46,761 bases of DNA from Deltaproteobacteria bacterium (lineage in GTDB: Bacteria; Desulfobacterota; Desulfarculia; Adiutricales; Adiutricaceae), in assembly GCA_031263485.1 (NCBI GenBank), contig JAISFS010000043.1, positions 1-46,761 on the forward strand, in the 5' to 3' direction. The position numbers and the translations under genes are program-made. Position 1 is the stretch's first letter. The number at the start of each line of letters is the position of its first letter. The notes beneath the pieces were generated by a model. The model saw only the letters and a list, made by a program, of their open reading frames with translations. It was not told where the DNA came from and ran no database searches. Of the stretch, positions 42,817-46,761 are shown piece by piece.

Positions 42817-43577
42817 GGGACGCCTTTCCTATGGCCTCGAAGGGCCATTTCGCCGCGCGGGCGTTTCCCGCGCGGCTCATCATGCCGCCATTCGTTTCCT
42901 GCCGCTGCTCGTGTCCTGCCCCTGCGCGCCCTGTCGGGACGCGGGCCCCGTCGCCCCGCAGTGCCTTCCGCGATGCGGGTTCGGCCGTCCGACGCAACGT
43001 CCCGAAGAGGGTGTCCCTGTCGCAAGGCTCGTCAGCGACCTCGGCTCCCTGGCCGCCGCACGGCCCGGAGCGGCCTTCACGCGCGGGACGGGTACTTCCC
43101 GGTGATTTCCTCCGTTACGGGGCGGCGGCCTCGCCGAATCGGCGGGCGGCCCCTTCATGCCTGGCAGGCCATCGCATAAAGGGTTTTGAAGAAGGGCACG
43201 AGAACGGATGGGCAGACAAGAGGCAGCCTGCCACAGCCGCCCGATTCAAGCCGATACAGTCGCGATTCATGCGACAGCCTCCTAGTCCTTGAACTCCAGT
43301 GAATCGAAAATGGCCCGCGAACTGGCGCGGAGGTTGCGGAAAGATGATCGGGCTGTCGGCGGGTCTCCGGTCGGTCGCCCCCGGAGGCCTCTGGTTCCGG
43401 CCAGGCGGTCGGCTCCGGTCGGGCGGGGAATGGGGCGGGCGGAACCTCCGCGGGGGTGAAAACGGGAAAGACTCGCGTCGGTCATGTCCTCCTGCGGCAA
43501 CCGGAGAAAGTGTCCGAACCGGCTTGCCGGACACGGACGGCAACCTTCATGTCATGGGCGCGGGGACGTAGCCGTCC
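42817..43577. other. Gap of about 760 bases
   Basis: It holds the upstream region of the transposase-like gene and nothing clearly coding. A 67-codon minus-strand frame ends ASSRAIFDSLEFKD at 43282, and AGGAGG sits only two bases before its ATG (43485). I do not recognise it and would not call it a gene. Confidence 0.4.
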
Positions 43578-44306
43578 TCAGTCCGGGAGAAAGGAGATGG
43601 CGACGCCGTCCGTCGAGGTGACGCACTCTCCAGAGTCGTTCGCGGAATGCGTCAGCTTCATGAAGGCCAGCACCCTGGATCCGTGCTCTCCTTCGCCGAA
43701 TCTGAAGTGCTCAATCCCGTCCATGATCGGGATCCTCAGCTCTTCCCCGGAATCGATCCGGAGGATGACCGACTCCCAATCCTCGGTCAACCCCAGGTAC
43801 ACGGCCTCGAAAATCTGCCTGTCGGTCTTCCCGGGCACGCAACTGAAGGGCTGCGGCACGGCGCCGCCCCGATAGAACCGGATCCGATAGGGCCTGGAGA
43901 TCGGCTCGGAGGGCTGCAGGTTGGCCGTCAAATCGTAGAGCCTGCCGTCCACCGTACCGGTGGCCTTGAAGATCAGGAACTCGTCGTCTTCAAGCTGGCC
44001 CATCGAGACCTCCGACGCCGTGCCGAAGATCTCCATAATGTCGTCGTGTGACCCTTCGAATACGAACTTTCCGAAGCTGGTGTACACCGTCAGATCGCTT
44101 ACGCCATCATGGCCGCCGAAATCCCAGAACAAGGCCTCCAGCCTCGTCTCGATCTGGCCTCTCCCGATCGGAACCCATCCGTTGCTCCATATCCGGATCT
44201 TCGCCTCCCCATCTGGGAAGGACGGCTGGGCCTCCGAGCGGTCGCCAACCGAGACCGCGACCAGGAGAGCCGCGACTGGAAGCATCATGACGCGAAACAA
44301 CCTCAT
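43578..44306 (-). CDS. Secreted protein of unknown function
   Basis: 242 residues from the ATG at 44306. A signal peptide is clear: MRLFRVMMLPVAALLVAVSV then GDRSEAQP, so the mature protein starts near residue 27 in the periplasm or outside. The mature part is rich in beta-forming and acidic residues (DGEAKIRIWSNGWVPIG, SDLTVYTSFGKFVFEG, GEELRIPIMDGIEHFRFGEG). It has only two cysteines, in FSCVPGK and GECVTS, which could form a disulfide. GCGAGG lies seven bases before the ATG; the frame runs further upstream, but only as an Arg-rich stretch. I recognise no family, and there is no operon partner. Confidence 0.75.
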   Translation of the reverse strand: MRLFRVMMLPVAALLVAVSVGDRSEAQPSFPDGEAKIRIWSNGWVPIGRGQIETRLEALFWDFGGHDGVSDLTVYTSFGKFVFEGSHDDIMEIFGTASEVSMGQLEDDEFLIFKATGTVDGRLYDLTANLQPSEPISRPYRIRFYRGGAVPQPFSCVPGKTDRQIFEAVYLGLTEDWESVILRIDSGEELRIPIMDGIEHFRFGEGEHGSRVLAFMKLTHSANDSGECVTSTDGVAISFLPD

Positions 44307-44667
44307 GTTCAGCCTCGCTGGGATTGCCGGGCCGCCATCGCCGCGGCGAGCCCGGTCCAAGAACGCGCCCGGCCTGCGAACACGGACAAACCGGAGGGTA
44401 CCGGAAGCAGGCCGCCTGGCGCGGACGAAGCGCCGATGCGGATGGTGCCCGCTTCGCCGACTCACGCGCATCTCCACGGGCGGGGAGCGTCCCGTGTCCT
44501 AGTCAGGCCCGTCGGCAGGAAAGCTTGCCGGCGCCGGGAGAACCGGCGGCCTGAGGCAGGGAAAGCCGCCGACGGCGGGGATGCGCAAGGCTTCTGCGGG
44601 CACCCCCTGCGGCAATCCCGGGATGGCCTTCGGGACGGGAGACGCCCAGGCGACACCCCGCGCGGCC
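44307..44667. other. Gap of about 360 bases
   Basis: Upstream of the secreted protein gene and downstream of the TPR-type gene. No clear promoter, hairpin with U-tract or gene was found. Confidence 0.4.
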
Positions 44668-46338
44668 TCACTTGCCGAGCCTTCCCCTGAGCCGCTCGAT
44701 CTCCCGCCTGGTCCGCTCCGTGTCCGGATGGTTACTCCTCAGGGCGTACTCGCGGGAGTCGAGGACCTCCCTGTGAAGCGCGAGGGCGCGCGCGAGGTGG
44801 CCAACGGACTCCTCCATCTCGGCACGGGCGGAGAGCGCCGCCAGGATCTCCGGAAGATCCCTCTCCAGCGGCTCACCCCGCATCTGGGCCGCCTCGACCT
44901 TGGCGGCCCGCTCGATGGCCCTGGCGGCCCTCCGGGCCTCGAAACTGTCCGCCCCGGAGACGCGTCCGCGCAGCCCGAGCGCCAGGACATAGAACCGCGC
45001 CGCCTGCCGAGGCTTGTCGCGGGCAGCGAGCAAATCCGAGCCCATGGCCTCCAGCGACTCCGCCATCCCCTCCAGGGCAGCGGCGAGGCCAGTCGGGCCG
45101 ACGGGAACGGCGGCGGGGAGGCGCTCCGCGACGTCCGTATAGGCCGCGAGCGCCCGGTCGGGCTCGCCGCCCACGAAATACAGCCTGCCGAGCAGGTCCC
45201 GGGCCTTCAACGCGTCCTGCAGGCCGCCGTCCCCGAGGCCGTCCAGTTCGGCGACCGCCCGGGCAAGGAGGAGGGATGCCTCCTCGTCGGCGGGCGGATC
45301 CGATGCCGCAAGCTCCCTTGCGGCCTCCGTCTTGAGTCGGGCCGGGGACTCCTCGAGCTTAGCCGAAGTCATCGCTCCTCCGCAAAGGAGATCGGCGGAC
45401 ATCGCCTGCTCCAGGATCTTCAGGAGAGCTCCGTCCGGGCCCGCTTCCAGGACCGAAACCGCATGGGCCGCCCGCCCGCCCGCTCCGCCAAGCGCCTCTC
45501 GGCCTCCAAGCGCATCCCAGCCCACGTGCGCCCCTGCTTCTCCGTTCCCGCGGAACGCCTCGGAATTGCCGGACGCCTCCCCCCCCATGGACATCGTTTC
45601 CCCAGAGGACGCCTTCCCTTCCGCAGGCATCGTTTCCACAGAGGACGCCTTCCCTTCCGCAGACGCCGTTTCCGTTGAGGACGCCGTCCCTCCCTCGGAA
45701 AAGGACGCCGCCCCTTCCGCAGACGCCGTTTTCGCCGAGGACGCCGTCCCCCCTCCGGACGCCACGAGACCGTGCTCCCAAGCCGCCGCGGCCCTTCTGA
45801 CGGTCTCCCAGGCGAAGCCCGCCTCCTCGCGGTCACGCCACCCGGCGGAGGGCGAGTCGTCGCCTGACGCGGGCGAGAGCTTGGCGGCCGTGGCCGACCC
45901 CGCCATGGCTGCCCCCCCCGCCAGCGCCGCCTCCCCGATGCGTCCGGCCTCCAGAAGGCAACGGGCATAACGACCGGCGGAGGCCCGAGCCCTGGGGTCC
46001 CAGACCCCGTGGATCCAGCCGACAAGTCGCCAGAGCCTGAACCATTTCCCGGCGGCGCCGAGCATGTCCCCACCTCTGGCTGCGGACTCGGCAGCCGCGC
46101 GCAGCCTCTCGAAGACGCCGCCCAATCGGGGGAAGATCCAGCCCGGCCAGCCGACGGGGGCCTCGCGGCAGGCGACCTCTATCTCCGCAGGGGTCACGAA
46201 GGAGACTTTGGCTGCGCCGCCGGAAACGGCGGTTTTTGCGGCAGATCCGGGTCTGCGGGAACTGGCTCTGAGCGCCTTGCGGATCAAAAGGGCCACTGGC
46301 ATGGCAACGACTACTACTAGCAGCAGCACGTAAGGCAT
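44668..46338 (-). CDS. Membrane-anchored TPR-type protein with a repetitive linker
   Basis: 556 residues. An N-terminal membrane anchor (PYVLLLVVVVAMPVALLIRKAL) is followed by a Lys/Arg-rich turn, so the bulk is probably cytoplasmic. Residues about 60-195 are Ala-rich helices (GDMLGAAGKWFRLWRLVGW). Residues about 195-255 are a low-complexity Ser/Thr/Ala/Glu linker with 12-residue repeats such as TETASAEGKASS. Residues about 330-556 are helical pairs of tetratricopeptide type, for example DLLGRLYFVGGEPDRALAAY. The last unit, HLARALALHREVLDSREYAL then SNHPDTERTRREIERL, resembles kinesin-light-chain-like TPRs. Such proteins are scaffolds for other proteins; the partner is unknown. GGTAGGTG before the ATG is a weak site. 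A related protein is encoded immediately upstream (46592-46761). Confidence 0.78.
   Translation of the reverse strand: MPYVLLLVVVVAMPVALLIRKALRASSRRPGSAAKTAVSGGAAKVSFVTPAEIEVACREAPVGWPGWIFPRLGGVFERLRAAAESAARGGDMLGAAGKWFRLWRLVGWIHGVWDPRARASAGRYARCLLEAGRIGEAALAGGAAMAGSATAAKLSPASGDDSPSAGWRDREEAGFAWETVRRAAAAWEHGLVASGGGTASSAKTASAEGAASFSEGGTASSTETASAEGKASSVETMPAEGKASSGETMSMGGEASGNSEAFRGNGEAGAHVGWDALGGREALGGAGGRAAHAVSVLEAGPDGALLKILEQAMSADLLCGGAMTSAKLEESPARLKTEAARELAASDPPADEEASLLLARAVAELDGLGDGGLQDALKARDLLGRLYFVGGEPDRALAAYTDVAERLPAAVPVGPTGLAAALEGMAESLEAMGSDLLAARDKPRQAARFYVLALGLRGRVSGADSFEARRAARAIERAAKVEAAQMRGEPLERDLPEILAALSARAEMEESVGHLARALALHREVLDSREYALRSNHPDTERTRREIERLRGRLGK
45605..45772 (-). repeat. 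36-bp in-frame repeats in the TPR protein linker
   Basis: The plus-strand phrase gaggacgcc starts at 45605, 45641, 45677 and 45737, with a variant (aaggacgcc) at 45701. The spacings are 36, 36, 24 and 36 bases, all multiples of three. Copy number can change without breaking the frame. Confidence 0.8.
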
Positions 46339-46591
46339 GAGACACCTACCAAAAGTGGCGGATGGAATGCAGGGTTCGCGTGGAACGGGGAGGGGGGAAC
46401 GGTCATGCCATGCTATGCCGGACGGGAGCCCCGGTCAAGGGAACGCGGACAAGGCGGTCGGGTACGGGCTGGCGCAGTCCAAGAACTCCGTCATGGCTAC
46501 CCTGGCGGCTTGGGCCCAGCCTGTCGTGGGAACGGCGGCGACTCCCCCGTCGGACCATGCGGTGAGGCGCCCGCGACGTCGGACGGCTGGC

Positions 46592-46761
46592 TCAGGCGCC
46601 CGCCGAGAGCCGCTCCACCGCCTCTCGCGACTCGACAGTGTCCGGGTCCACGGTGCCCAGGGAGTCCTCGCGGCCCGTCAACGCGGAGCGGTGGAGTGCC
46701 AACGCCGCGGCGGGGTCACCTGCGGCCTCGGTCGCCTCCGCGAGGGAGGCGAGCGCCCGGA
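46592..46761 (-). CDS. TPR-type protein, C-terminal end only
   Basis: 56 codons ending in TGA (46592-46594); the rest lies beyond the window. It reads RALASLAEATEAAGDPAAAL then ALHRSALTGREDSLGTVDPDT, VESREAVERL and SAGA. This is one TPR unit in the same pattern as the end of the neighbouring 556-residue protein (ALALHREVLDSREYALRSNH), so the two genes are probably tandem duplicates. The intergenic distance to the next start codon (46338) is about 250 bases. Confidence 0.7.
   Translation of the reverse strand, partial: RALASLAEATEAAGDPAAALALHRSALTGREDSLGTVDPDTVESREAVERLSAGA

Noticed and set aside
1..46761. tRNA, rRNA or known riboswitch
   Set aside because: No cloverleaf with a conserved T-loop, rRNA stretch or recognisable riboswitch core was found by reading both strands; a covariance-model scan would be needed to exclude small RNAs.

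Overview
This is a GC-rich window (by eye well over 60% G+C in most genes) from a Gram-negative bacterium. The outer-membrane signs are a giant autotransporter, an RND efflux pump with its lipoprotein adaptor, and a type VI secretion Hcp protein. No rRNA, tRNA or core marker gene is present, so the lineage cannot be fixed. A proteobacterium or desulfobacterium-like, possibly gut- or host-associated organism would fit, but that is inference. Coding density is low: intact genes cover roughly 70% of the window, and the rest holds decayed genes, short tandem repeats and long gaps in which I see no gene.

Layout, left to right. Positions 1-433 hold a truncated AAA-type ATPase. Positions 1991-2946 hold an orphan hcp gene with an unusually readable control region: a consensus sigma-54 promoter, a cluster of TTGGC/GCCAA sites upstream of it, an inverted repeat in the leader, and a GC hairpin plus four 37-bp tandem repeats just after the gene. 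Positions 3804-4500 hold a broken HEPN-MNT toxin-antitoxin pair. After about 2.1 kb without genes come a promoter, an AT-rich control island and a two-gene phosphotransferase operon (EIIA-HPr-EI fusion plus EIICB, NagF/NagE type). Two GC hairpins and a degenerate repeat field follow.

From 12.7 to 32.99 kb every gene is on the minus strand: an exported alkyl sulfatase, a 4024-residue autotransporter whose passenger carries four tandem modules of about 580 residues, a decayed Sel1-repeat gene, and an RND pump with its adaptor. A frameshifted secreted-protein remnant lies beyond them.

The right-hand 12 kb is a patchwork: a seven-repeat propeller-like lipoprotein with its own promoter, an AT-richer AAA-ATPase/PD-(D/E)XK gene, a QueG-like iron-sulfur protein, a long open frame that looks like an IS1634/IS4-type transposase without its catalytic residues, a secreted protein of unknown family, and two related TPR-type proteins, the second cut by the window edge.

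Functional picture: uptake and phosphorylation of an amino sugar (probably N-acetylglucosamine), hydrolysis of sulfate esters in the periplasm or outside, efflux, and surface or secretion functions (autotransporter, Hcp). These sit in a genome segment that is losing accessory genes and gaining repeats. The most unusual items are the hcp control region, the modular autotransporter and the catalytically emptied transposase-like gene.
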